The notes under the pieces are model-generated. The model was not told where the DNA came from. It saw nothing but the letters and a program-made list of their open reading frames with translations, and did no database searches. Made by a program: the position numbers and the translations under genes. DNA of 64,000 nucleotides from Rhyzopertha dominica. Its lineage: Eukaryota; Arthropoda; Insecta; Coleoptera; Bostrichidae. Shown here in pieces: positions 23,351 through 33,547 of the stretch. How positions within the stretch are numbered: position 1 is the stretch's first letter; each line of letters starts with the position of its first letter. Where the stretch lies: positions 20,170,392 to 20,234,391 of the forward strand of contig QCXZ01000003.1 in the NCBI GenBank assembly GCA_025024175.1. Reading direction: 5' to 3'.

Positions 23351-23914
23351 AAAAAAAAATCATAAATTGAGTTAAATCAGTGATATATTTATTTTTACAT
23401 TTACTACCCAATGGCAATAATGGCATAAAATAATTTTGCACCATATCCACTAGGTGGCATTAGTGTCACTATAGACTCAGCTGTTTATGTGACAATTGAT
23501 AAACGCAATACTGGCACAAGTATCCAGTAAGCCTGCTGACACGAAGGTGAGCGTAAGTGAATTTTGTGCAATAGTGGCATATTTGACATAACCCGGTAAG
23601 TATCTAAAAATATTTTGATTTTATTCAGAAAATAGTGGCACATTTCGAAATATGCCATTTTGCTTGAATGTACTTCAACCTTTTTGATTTGAGACAGCAA
23701 CATTTTATCTGCGTTTTATGTGTTGAGTACCGCAATAATGGCATATTTTGAATTATGCCACTATTGCTTTTGTATTTCTTGAAAATGTAGCTACTCTCTT
23801 GCGGTGCATTTCGAGTTATGCCGCCGATGTATGTTACAATGTTCCACTAATTTTTAATTGCTTCCACCACTTTTTTGCGATTTCAAATATTTCTTGCTTT
23901 TTTTTTAGTCCACA

Positions 23915-25555
23915 ATGGAACCTATTCATGGAACATCCCAGTCAAGGGGTGCTAAAATGTTATCTTTAATTGGTATAACATTGCAAAGAGAAACTGGCGA
24001 TGCTAACTGGAAAATAAAATCAAACACCGATAACAATACTGCAGTTCAAGAGACCTCTGGATCAGTTAACTTAGCTGATGATGAAATAATGGTTATTAAT
24101 GATATGGAACTGGAAGCATACTGCAATGATGTAATGCTACAAAATGATGACAATATAGTTATTACGACGTGGGAGGAAATAGAAACATCATCTTTAGAAG
24201 TCGTGAAGTCCGTTCAGATTGAAGAAAGCAAGCAAGAGAATGATAGTTCATCCAGATCTTCATCAGAAGATGACTTTGTAGTCGAATCTGACTATGAAAG
24301 CAATCTATCTACATCTTCATCTTCCTCGTCTAGTGTTGGTGGTAAAGAAATAGCTGCACCAGTCACTTCACTTCCAAATCATATTGAACCCGATATTGAT
24401 CGCAAAAAGACAAGAAAGAGAAAATCAATCCCCTCAGAATGGAAAAGAACAGTGGACAAGCATATAGGACTATACTTAAGGGCAAATTGGTAAATGAAAG
24501 AGAAATGGGGGTACCATGTAAGTCCAACTGCAAATTTAGTTGTTCAAATAAATTCTCTGAAGAAGAGAGAGCCGTAATTTTTACAAAATACTGGAATTTC
24601 TCAGATATTACTACGCAAAGAACATTTATATCAACATTAATGCAAGAAATAAGCCCTAAATATACTTACCCTGTTCTAGTCAACGGCAAACGCAAGCGGA
24701 CTCATAACAATGCATTTTATTTTGAAAAGGATGATATAAAAATCAGAGTTTGTAAGATAACACGAAGACAAGGATAAGATCTGTGAAAAATACCTAGTGG
24801 CTTGCTTCGATCTCCAAGCTACATTGCCAACTCCAAGAGGTAACGTTTCAACGTTTTATTATCGTTCAAAGTTATCTACCTATAATTTTACCATGTGTGA
24901 TTTGCAAAAAAAAGGACAGAGTAATGTTGTTTGCTTTATGTGGTATGAAGGACAGGGCAAAAGGGGACCGAATGAAATAGGTTCTTGTCTTCTTAAATAT
25001 CTTAAAGATAAGAGTGAAACTTTGAATATTGATGACCTGGACATTGTATTCTACTCAGACAACTGCGCCGGGCAGCAAAAAAATAAATTTGTTTTGGCTG
25101 CCTATTTTTATGCTGTGTCCAAATATAAGATTAAATCAATCACCCATAAGTACCTTGTGACCGGGCACACACAAAACGAGGGTGACAATGTTCATAGCGT
25201 GATTGAAAAGAACATCACACGATCTCTCAAATCTGGTACAATTTACACACCAGAACAGTATGTGGAATTGGTTAAAACAGCAAAAAAAACGGGAACTCCT
25301 TATAAAGTGGTTGAGATGAGTTACAATGATTTTTATGATTTAAAAAAACTAACTGCGCAGGTGCCTTTCAACTTTAGTAAGGACAACTCAGGTGAACCGG
25401 TAAAACTAAGTGAGGCATCAGTTATTCAAATAACGAAAGAACATCTGGACAGCTTCTATTATAAAACTTCCTTTGAAGAACCTTTTAGAACCGTCGTTAT
25501 CAAGGGGAGAAATGCACGAGTAAATAATAATGTAATGACGTTTGGTCAAGTTTAA
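23915..25555 (+). pseudogene. Putative DDE-type transposase, DUF7869-like, broken
   Basis: Frames 23915-24493, 24439-24777 and 24797-25555 belong together. The N-terminal third is acidic and Ser-rich (residues about 80-135), then basic (RKKTRKRKSIPSEWKR). The middle has CKSNCKFSCSNKFSEEER and IRVCK, a Cys-rich motif found in many arthropod copies. The C-terminal part has CFDLQATLPTPRG, FYSDNCAGQQKNKF and LVTGHTQNEGDNVHSVIE, resembling the DUF7869-type domain with spaced Asp/Glu residues that could form a DDE site. A region normally between the middle and C-terminal parts is missing near 24765-24790. Family name is from memory; it is the only gene between the terminal repeats, so transposase is the natural reading. 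Confidence 0.6.
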
Positions 25556-26090
25556 CTGCAGAGTGCTTATAAAGGTCCTATCCCTATACCAAAAAAGAAG
25601 TACGAGGATCTAATGTACCTTCTAAATTCAAATGTCATTAAAAAGTGTCACAGTCACTTTTACAACAGTTTGAAACCGGCAAATGATTAGAAGAAGTGAA
25701 TATAATTTAACAGTGTCATTTTTATGGTTATATTAGAATTTATGTGTTGAGTTTCCTGTTTTTTACAATTTTAAATTTTTTGTATTATTAAAACGTAAAT
25801 AAATATTTATAATAAAAACCTTTCAATGCATTTAATTAGTCTAAAATCAGTATTACGTTAAAAAAATTAGGATTGCATAATACAACAGTGGCACAATTAG
25901 AAATTTTCAAAAATTTTTCTTTAAAATTCCAAAATTACGACAAAAGTAAAGATGTTGATGCAAGAAGGAATATATAACAAACAAAACAAAACCAATTGGT
26001 CGAATTTAGTTTAATATTAGATAACTAATCAATACTATCTTGTGGCCAGTATTTTTTAAATCTTCATTTCTCAATAATGTAATATTTAGA

Positions 26091-26118
26091 GTTGTGCCAT
26101 TATTGCAGGCGGTGAGCG
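26091..26118. repeat. Right terminal inverted repeat
   Basis: It is the reverse complement of the left end, reading TTGTGCCATTATTGCAGG and then CGGTGAGCG. A further TGGCAC motif lies just inside near 25889. Confidence 0.8.
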
Positions 26119-26359
26119 TTATAGGTACATTCATTTTATTTGAATGTTTTTTTTTGTGCTGTTGACATCATTGGTCCACTTCAGAATAGGTCGATTAATT
26201 TATTGTTTCTCATGATTTCTAGCTATTATTCTTCGTTCTTCCCTGACTTCTGAATTATCCTCTCTATAGTTGTTTTCCATGTACATCACAGCTTTTTTTT
26301 CTTTTTCGTTGGTCTCCGCTTAGTTCCCAGGTTTTCCTTAATATGTGGTCTGCTTCTCT

Positions 26360-27164
26360 CCTGGATGTGTCCCTAGTATTTCGTCGCGTATGTCTGTTTC
26401 TTTTATGATCGTTCTGCCATCCAAGAGTTCCGCTATTGCCGCATGCGTGGTATGTATTTGGTTGAATGATATTTTTGCCTTAGATTATCATTTTGTTATT
26501 TCTTGAGTTATTTGCCTAAGCACTGCGTTCGTTCTTCTGTAAGCTGGGACATGTACACCTACAATGCACACTGCTTCTGTCTTCCAGGATTTTATGTAGA
26601 CCTATTGTGTAATTTCTTGTATACACTTAACTAGATACACGGAAAATATTTCACTATAGCCGCTAATAACATATATAATAGAAACATACCCATAAACATA
26701 ACATTGGGGTACATTGTGAATTAAACTCTTAGAATTTTATGTAGTTTTTCGCTTTGTGTAGCTTGCTTAGATTGCTCTTTCATGCTGATGTTGACGTTTT
26801 CTTGTTTGATTTCATCTATGTTTGTCCGATCGCTTGCTGGAGCTCTAGGTACGTCGGGTGATCTTCTTCATTCTTGTCTGCGTGCATTTTTTATATATTA
26901 GAGATTTTTTACGGCCGTGGGTTATTGTCTCTAGACAAGATTATCCCACTATCATAGTGGTTACTTTTGCTCCCTATTTCTGGTGTTGCCGCTAAGATTT
27001 CTTCTGAAGCCTTTTTGTTCCAAGTCGTTTATGACTGCTGGGATTTTGAATTGTATTTTGGCCGTAGACTGAACAGTGTCTTCTATACTACTTCCGGACT
27101 TCAACATGTTTTGTCTGGTGCGATTTACAGATTTTCTTGCCCGTTTTGTGTTATTGCTGGACAA
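26360..27164 (-). pseudogene. Unrecognised minus-strand coding remnant
   Basis: Minus-strand frames between stops look coding. One near 26630-26500 includes VCIVGVHVPAYRR and LRQITQEITK. A second near 26480-26370 includes HTTHAAIAELLDGRTI and ETDIRDEILG. A 67-codon frame at 27164-26961 is basic. I do not recognise the family. Position inside the minus-strand insertion suggests it is part of a LINE or other element. Confidence 0.3.
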
Positions 27165-28085
27165 CGTTCTCCCAAATTATGTATCTTTGTATAATTTCTT
27201 GTACAATACACTTTGCTAGATATACAGAATTACTTCACTGTAACGACGAGGTTATCAATAACAACCACAGCACAAACACAAGGATGTAACACTAGAACGC
27301 ATTATTAACGAAAATTCTAAAATTCAGTATGATTTTTTTATCGCCACGCTCATCTTAGGTCATAGGCGTATAATATCGTCCTAAGCGTTTCCTCTTTTCC
27401 TTTAAATCTATTCTGTTTTCTCCTCTTTTTGTTTCGTTGAGTTCTTATAGCTGTAGAGCATCCTTTTTCTTTTCTTTTGTGTTCTTTTTACTGAAAGGAC
27501 GTCTAAAAAGACGAGGCTTGCATTTGTTATTTGTTAGTTTGTTGGTTGATCGTTCTAGTTGTTAAGACTACGGTATATATATTTTGATTTCCTGATGCTT
27601 AGGGTTTATTGTAATTTGGGATAGTATCCGATTATCGCGCGTCAGGGTAGCAGTTTTTGACCTATTTTTAGACGTCCTGGTTGGTTTTACTGCGTTTTTG
27701 GTGTAATGCGCCTGTCTGTTCAAGGGCCTTTTTACCCTTATTGAAGCATCCCAGATGGCCAGAACAGGGGGCTCGAAACTACCTGGCTACGGTAATGTCG
27801 GTCCTAAAATACGTTCGTTTTGTCCCGGAATGCGATATTAGTTGTATTGGAAGAGAAATAATACAAAGAAAATCGCTAGTTACGCACATGCAACATACGT
27901 AAAATTAAATTATTATGTTAGTATGTTAGTCAACTATTTTTCTCCTATCTTATCTTATTTTAGTTCCTGTTGTAGGTGAGTTCCTACGTGTGGTCCATGT
28001 ATATCCACATATATAGGTGGTCCGGTGGGCAATCACCACGCTAAGCACCTGTCCTCACTATATAACCGTGCAACACCAACTGGTT
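27165..28085. other. Non-coding part of the minus-strand insertion
   Basis: AT-rich sequence without recognisable coding. If the element is a minus-strand LINE, this would be its 5' region. Confidence 0.3.
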
Positions 28086-28189
28086 GTAGAGTTTAGTTTA
28101 TTAATCACAAACAATTGTAGCAAAGCTGTGGCAAAACTCAGAGAGCCGTTCGAACACACGTCTATCTCCAGCGCCCAAACCGAACTCAA

Positions 28190-29627
28190 CCTCATTAAAA
28201 ATTTTTGTTCCAAAAATTACAGAGCAATTACTGATTAAAACTATTAATGTTTCTGAATTCAGTATTCCCTCAAACATTCAATTATCGGATCTGCATTTCT
28301 ACAGAACAGGTACAATAGATTTACTCCTGGGTGCGAGTATTTTCTGGCAATTAGTCTGTGGAAATGACATTAAACTATTAGATAACCAACCATGGTTGTA
28401 TGAAACTCAATTAGGGTAGGTTATTTCCGGAACATTCGGACATCCTAACACTTCAAATCATTCAAAAACAGTCTCATGTCATACGATAATCGATACACAC
28501 TTGCAAAAACAATTGGAGCAATTTTGGTAACTGGAAGAGTGCTCAGTCAAATCATATTTGTTACACGAAGAAAGTGAATGTGAAGAAATCTTCGTAAAAA
28601 TGCACAAAAGAACTTCTTGTAGTAGGTTTCAAGTAAGGCTGCCTCTAAAAGAGCCTGCCACCTCGCTAGGGGAATCCAAAGAAAATGCATTACGTAGATT
28701 CTTAAATTTAGAGCGTAAATTGGAAGGTCAGCCCTCGGTCTACGAAGGCTATAAACAATTCATCAACGAATTCGAAGAACTTGGTCATCTATCACTGGTT
28801 CAAAACGAACATTCAGAATTTGAAAAATTTTATATGCCGCATCATTGTGTCTNCNAAGAGGCTAGCACTACCACCGCTTTGCGAGCAGTCTCTGACGCGT
28901 CCGCGAAGTCGGTTAACAATTTTCATGGTCGGGGCAACGATTCAACCAACACTATTCAATACGGTAACCAGATTCCGCCAACATGCGAATGTATTAACAG
29001 GTGACATTACTAAAATGTATCGCCAAGTGCTCATTCAGCACGATCAGCGCGATCTACAACGAATTCTTTGGCGTAGCGATCGTAACAAGCCAGTGCAAAT
29101 TTATCGACTGAATACCGTCACATACGGGACAGCTTCGGCACCCTTTTTAGCAACAAGGTGCTTACTTCAGGTCGCAATTGGCAATAAAATCCTTCATCCT
29201 GAAGTAAGTTAAATCATCGCTAGGGACTTCTACGTCGATGATTTGCTGACAGTATGTGTATGTGAGGTTTTCCTCTGTGAAAATTTCACAGCAACGATTA
29301 AAAAATCGTGGACACAGATATCGCATCATTTCAGATTGGCGAAAAGGAAATAAAAACATTGGGGTTAATCTAGTCACCTACATTTCATTTTCAAATTCAT
29401 CAGAATTCAGTTCTTCAAAAGGTCACGAAAAGAACAATACTATCCTCAATTGCAAGAATTTATGATCCTCTAGGTCTGGTCGGGTGTACAACAATAAAAG
29501 CAAAACTGTTCCTACAGGAACTCTTCAAATTAAAGCTCGACTGGGACCAACAACATTGAAACACAATGGCTTCAATACTCTTCTGAATTAAAATCCATTG
29601 AACTATTGAACATACCACGTCATGTAG
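28190..29627 (+). pseudogene. BEL/Pao protease end and reverse transcriptase
   Basis: It resumes BEL coding after the insertion. Readable pieces include FYRTGTIDLLLGASIFWQLV (28285), RFQVRLPLKEPATSLG (28624), the RT start TTALRAVSDASAKS (28871), LTGDITKMYRQVL (28997) with its catalytic D, TYGTASAPFLATR (29120) and the FYVDDLL box (29229). The YVDD-type active site is typical of Pao RTs. Frameshifts occur near 28430-28560, 28850, 29000 and 29210. Sequence stops at the GTAG target where the mdg1-type element inserted. Confidence 0.8.
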
Positions 29628-29905
29628 TGTAATGGTATAGTTAACGAATAGACATATTCACTTCCTGTTGATCGAAGCGTATTGCACATGCTGCAGAAGC
29701 AGCATTTCTACAAGCGAGTGTACTTACCTTAGATATACGGGAATAACCTAATGTAGATGTAAGCATGTATTTGTAGAAAGCAAGACGGATGTAAGTGAAT
29801 CTGAATCTGTCCAATATACAGTATGCTAAGCTTAAATAGTAGTAGTCTTTATAAAGTAGTAACCAAACCCCCAAAAGAAGGTAAGACAAAAGGACCATCA
29901 TTACA
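29628..29905 (+). repeat. 5' LTR of the mdg1-type element
   Basis: It starts TGTAATGG and ends CATTACA, a short inverted repeat at the LTR tips. Its mate is at 44750-45028. Confidence 0.9.
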
Positions 29906-29925
29906 TGGCGATCCTGCCAGCAGAT
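29906..29925 (+). promoter_or_regulatory. Primer-binding site
   Basis: TGGCGATCCTGCCAGCAG starts at the base after the LTR, as expected for pairing with a tRNA 3' end. The same block occurs in reverse complement at 52540-52551. tRNA identity was not determined. Confidence 0.7.
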
Positions 29926-29981
29926 ACTAAGATGCCAAAAGATTCTAACATGCCAGTGTAAAATCGTAAAAAGGTGATAAA

Positions 29982-30224
29982 ATGGGAGCCAAAAATTCAA
30001 AAGAAGAAATAATTATTGCTCAAGCAGGAAACAGTGGAGGTCAGACAAATGAAGGTAAAACCAATGGACAGCATCAAGCGTATAACATTGCAAAAATTTT
30101 GGGGATAGTAGCTTTTGTTGCACTGCTATTTATAATAGTGTGGGCATGCTGTTTTTGTGCAAAGCGGAAATTGGAGNAGAAGATAAGACACGAAATTTCC
30201 AGGAGCCGTTCAACAATGATCTAA
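29982..30224 (+). CDS. Small myristoylation-site membrane protein of the mdg1-type element
   Basis: The 80-residue frame begins MGAKNSKEEIIIAQAG, a good N-myristoylation consensus (Met-Gly with Ser at position 6). Residues about 37-59 (ILGIVAFVALLFIIVWACCFC) form one membrane helix ending in cysteines that could be palmitoylated, followed by a basic tail. It lies between the primer-binding site and gag. A related protein is encoded antisense at 52188-52454 in another element fragment. I recall similar short ORFs in the leader of mdg1/412-type elements; the function is unknown. One N affects codon 66. It could target assembly to membranes. Confidence 0.6.
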   Translation: MGAKNSKEEIIIAQAGNSGGQTNEGKTNGQHQAYNIAKILGIVAFVALLFIIVWACCFCAKRKLEXKIRHEISRSRSTMI

Positions 30225-30389
30225 AGATCATATCACTTCAACTGCGAGTCGGTGAATTTTGTGCTAGTGAAAAAAGGGCAATTAGGTGCAGTGTCGGTGT
30301 TGCGAAGCGGCAAAAAAATGGATTCTTGTGGGACAAGAAGAACTGAACAGTAAGCGTAGATTATAATTATTATTTTTTTTTTACTTTTA

Positions 30390-31712
30390 ATGGAACAATT
30401 ACCTAAATTTAAAAATTTGTATTCTGAGCTTCTATCTAATTATAAAACTTAGGGAAAAATAATCAAGAGCGTCGCAAAAATATAGAAGTGTTGAATAAGT
30501 ATTATGACAATTTGCCGGCGCTCGAGAAAAAGTTTTTAAGTGTAAAGAATAAATTTAATGAACAAGCTAATAGTGCTGAATCAATAGAAGAAGCTAAACA
30601 TTTCTGTAATTTAATTGATAAGCTAATTAGTGATACTAAGCAAATTTTAGATGAGAGATTGCAAACTTGTAATGTTGAAAGTGGTGAAGCGAATCCTGAG
30701 CAATTTAAATTAAGTAACAGTTTTGACAATTCTAGCTTAAATAGTGATACTGAAACAATAAAAATGGCGTTCGATTTAAAAACAGCAACTAGTTTATTGC
30801 CAGTAATGGATGACAGAAAATACTACAAAACAATTAATTGACGCGATAGAATTATATGACAGTATGCTAGACAACAATAACAAAAAATTGTTAATTAATT
30901 TTGTACTTAAAACTCGATTGTCACAAGCTGCCAAAATTCGACTAGAAAAATCGTACATGTCTAACCAATTACTAATTCAAGATATGCAAAAGCACTTGCT
31001 TACAAAACAATCTGCTGCCTCCCTGTCTATTTCATTACATAATTCTAGACAAAATCATAAATCTATAGATGATTTCGGAAAAGACATCGAAGAATTGATG
31101 TTAAATTTAACAATTTCTCAATCCGACGGAAAGCCAGAGTCTCTATCAATTTTACGGGAAATTAATGAAAAACTTGCGATAAATACATTCGCAAACGGAT
31201 TAAGAGATAGTGAGTTGAGAACAATAATAAAGTCAAAAACTTTTCCAGTTTAAAAGATGCTATCTTAGCAGCAAAAGAAGAAAATAATTCCAAACATGGT
31301 ACGAATAATCAGGTATTTAATTTTAACAGAGCTAGAAATTTTCGACGTGGTAATCTAGGATCACAAAATTTTAGAGTCAGAGGAACAAACAACAGTCGCT
31401 TTAACAACCACTCAAGGAATAGTTTCCAAAATTATAGCCGAAATCAGTTTCGAATGCCGCAAAATTTCAATTCCACGGTTAGGCACAATTCAAATTTACA
31501 GTTTCGTCAGAATCGTGGTAGATATTATCGTGGAAATCAAGCACAAAGAACATATTATATGGGAGAAACACATACAGAAAATGTTGCAGAGCAAGAAAAT
31601 AATTCTGCCATAAATAACAGTAAGTTTTTCGAGCCTGTAGTGAGTAGCAAAGTCACGGGTAATTACAACTTAACTATAGGTAGTATTAATTGTGTGTGTG
31701 TGAAATATAGAA
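30390..31712 (+). pseudogene. mdg1-type gag, frameshifted
   Basis: ATG 30390 (MEQLPKFKNLYSELL) opens a short frame. A shift near 30450 leads to a coiled-coil-like region (30488-30841), and another near 30815 leads to the capsid (30810-31253) with LKTRLSQAAKIRLEKSY and INTFANGLRDSELRT. A shift near 31250 leads to an Arg/Gly/Asn-rich nucleocapsid (RNFRRGNLGSQNF, RQNRGRYYRGN). It has no CCHC knuckle, as is usual in this group. It would package element RNA. Three frameshifts inactivate it. Confidence 0.8.
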
Positions 31713-32262
31713 ATAGCGAATCCTTATTTTTACTTGATACAGGAGCTTCTGTTAGTGTAGTTTTTAAAATCTTTCGTAGAGAGTAACAGTTTACTTATTA
31801 ATACGCAGGAACAAACGAAAATTGATGGTATATCAGGGTCTACATTTTCATTGGGTAACTTAGATCTTTGTTTCAGTTTAGATGATAATACATTAATAAA
31901 CCATAAGTTTCTAGTACTTAATGATTTTAGTGATGAATTTAAAGGAGTTTTAGGGTCTAAATATGCAGGTATTATTAATTATGAGAATTTTAGTTTATCT
32001 ATTTGCGATAATTGTAAAGAAATAATAGTGCCACTACAATCCAAGTATGACTTTTATACAACATTACCACCGAGATTTGAAGTAATAAGGTATTTTCAAA
32101 TAGACAAAAATGATTTTGAATGTGTAGTTCTTCCAGAAGAGATCTCAGACGGAGTTTTTGAAGCTGCTGTTTTGGCAAAATCAAAAATTAACATGATACC
32201 CTTTAGAATACTTAACACTAATGATAAGCACGTGAACATTCGTAATTATAAACCCAAAATTG
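31713..32262 (+). pseudogene. mdg1-type aspartic protease, interrupted
   Basis: FLLDTGASVSVVF (near 31727) carries the DTGA active site. A frameshift near 31770 leads to 31851-32262 with LNDFSDEFKGVLGSKY and PPRFEVIRYF plus VVLPEEISDGVFEAA, the linker toward RT typical of this group. The frame is cut at the ATAG target (32263-32266) by the GC-rich gypsy. Confidence 0.75.
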
Positions 32263-32266
32263 ATAG

Positions 32267-32616
32267 TGACACCGTGCGATGCACCGTGGGGATTGGCTGA
32301 GCCGGCTCAGCCAATAGCCGCGCTCGGCACCTCACGGTCGCACATAAAAGCGGTCGTCAGACGCCCACGCACTCTCTCGCCCGCCGACGATCAAACTGAC
32401 CAGACGTGTTTTACTTCGAGCTCCAACATTCACAGCCCTTTTCAGGGTCTAAAAGCTTATTCGTTTCGCCCTTTTGCGACCCACACCGCGGACAACATCG
32501 CCCCAATACGGACTCCACCGTTCGGACCAGATACCACGGCCTCTCGCTACGCCGACGTCCCCCAAGATCACCGCCATAACCGGAGGACGCATCTCACCGA
32601 AAGCCGTCCGGTATCA
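32267..32616 (+). repeat. 5' LTR of the GC-rich gypsy
   Basis: 350 bp, starting TGACACCGTGCGATG. A perfect palindrome GGCTGAGCCGGCTCAGCC lies near 32294, and CATAAAAG near 32342 may be a TATA-like element. The primer-binding-site-like TGGCGCCCAGGAACG follows at 32619. The 3' copy differs at roughly eight positions by eye. Confidence 0.9.
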
Positions 32617-32618
32617 AG

Positions 32619-32636
32619 TGGCGCCCAGGAACGTGG
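32619..32636 (+). promoter_or_regulatory. Primer-binding site of the GC-rich gypsy
   Basis: TGGCGCCCAGGAACGTGG begins two bases after the LTR end. The form is typical of tRNA-primed gypsy elements. Confidence 0.7.
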
Positions 32637-32685
32637 GGCCTATCGTCTAAAGAAGACAAGCGAACCCGCCATCCCCATAGCCGGC

Positions 32686-33546
32686 ATGGTGAACACCAGA
32701 TCTGGAGATCAGACCCTTCTGGGAGAGGGTTCTTCCGACTCCCAGTGGCGCCCAACACAATCCAACACGACGCAGGAGCTACACGCCATCGTGCAGGCCT
32801 ACCTGAGCGGCCTGCACCGCCCCGCTTCCACCTTAATATGGCCGAAGTACGGCGGAAAGCTGGCCGAAGACCCAGAGGTCTTCTTCGTGGCGCTCGCCGC
32901 CGCATTTGAAAAAGAACATGTTCCGCCCGAGCAGCAGGTGCCCCGGGCACTACAACAACTGGAGGGGGAAGCGGCCCGACAGCTTGCACAGTATGAAGGC
33001 CTGCAGATGTCCTGGGCCGAGTTCCAGGACGTGATCCGGTTAAAGTTCGCCGCCCCGGAACGCCGTCACCGTCAGATACGGCAGGTCCTGGAGGAGGAGC
33101 AGCACCCCGAAGAAGATGTTGCCGCCTTCATATTTCGAAAGCGGCAGGAGGCGCGTCGGCTGCTGCCGACCTTATCAGACAAAGAGCTTGCTTGTGCGGT
33201 CCATGACCTATTGAAGCCGCAAGTTCGACACCATCTGCCACCAGTGGTCGACTCCCTGGAGGAGTTATGCACAAGGGCAACCGCCGTCGAGGAGGCCCTC
33301 CGTCGACCCACAGCTCGACCCGCTACGGCCGCGACGCGCCCCGCAGGCGCACGTCAGGATACCGCACCCGCACCGGCCCCCACTGCAGCAGCAGCACCAC
33401 CGAGACCCGCGCCCCAGGACCCACGGTGCCGTTTCTGCCCGGAACGACACTGGCACCGAGATTGCCCGGTCCGAAGAGCCCAGCTAACCACCGTCCCCGA
33501 GCCCGACCAGGGAAACGGAGAACCGGCCGGCGTCCCGGAGCTGTGA
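32686..33546 (+). CDS. Gag of the GC-rich gypsy
   Basis: 286 codons from ATG 32686 (MVNTRSGDQTLLGEG). The middle matches a Retrotrans_gag-type capsid domain (ASTLIWPKYGGKLAEDPEVF and QQLEGEAARQLAQYEGL, then FIFRKRQEARRLLP). The C-terminal part has an Ala/Pro-rich linker and one CCHC knuckle, CRFCPERHWHRDC. It overlaps pol from 33267, and pol is in the -1 frame relative to gag, so ribosomal -1 frameshifting is likely. No stop interrupts it. Confidence 0.85.
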   Translation: MVNTRSGDQTLLGEGSSDSQWRPTQSNTTQELHAIVQAYLSGLHRPASTLIWPKYGGKLAEDPEVFFVALAAAFEKEHVPPEQQVPRALQQLEGEAARQLAQYEGLQMSWAEFQDVIRLKFAAPERRHRQIRQVLEEEQHPEEDVAAFIFRKRQEARRLLPTLSDKELACAVHDLLKPQVRHHLPPVVDSLEELCTRATAVEEALRRPTARPATAATRPAGARQDTAPAPAPTAAAAPPRPAPQDPRCRFCPERHWHRDCPVRRAQLTTVPEPDQGNGEPAGVPEL

Positions 33547-33547
33547 G

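Larger units (their letters stand above)
23321..26118 (+). mobile_element. DNA transposon with DDE-like (DUF7869-type) protein
   Basis: Terminal inverted repeats include the perfect 18-base pair CCTGCAATAATGGCACAA (23331-23348) and its reverse complement (26091-26108), extended outward by CGCTCAC/GTGAGCG. TTATA flanks both sides (23316-23320 and 26119-26123) and is a candidate 5-bp target duplication. Inside the ends, AATARTGGCAY-like motifs recur on both strands. It lies within the minus-strand insertion in BEL, so it is younger than both. Confidence 0.75.
23159..28189 (-). mobile_element. Minus-strand non-LTR-like insertion in the BEL element
   Basis: The BEL sequence CCTCATTA plus A/T-rich continuation is present at both sides (23142-23158 and 28190-28207), which fits a target duplication of about 17 bases. 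At the left edge the plus strand shows TTGATTGATTGA. On the minus strand this is a CAAT-type 3' microsatellite tail, as many LINEs have. The insertion is about 5.0 kb, of which 2.8 kb is the nested DNA transposon. Only weak coding remnants are seen (see 26360-27164), so the LINE identity is inferred. Confidence 0.5.

Noticed and set aside
28017..28238. 73-codon frame as a gene
   Set aside because: It crosses the junction between the minus-strand insertion and BEL sequence.
32260..32685. Extension of gypsy gag into the 5' LTR
   Set aside because: These codons come from the LTR and PBS region; gag start at 32686 fits the element structure.
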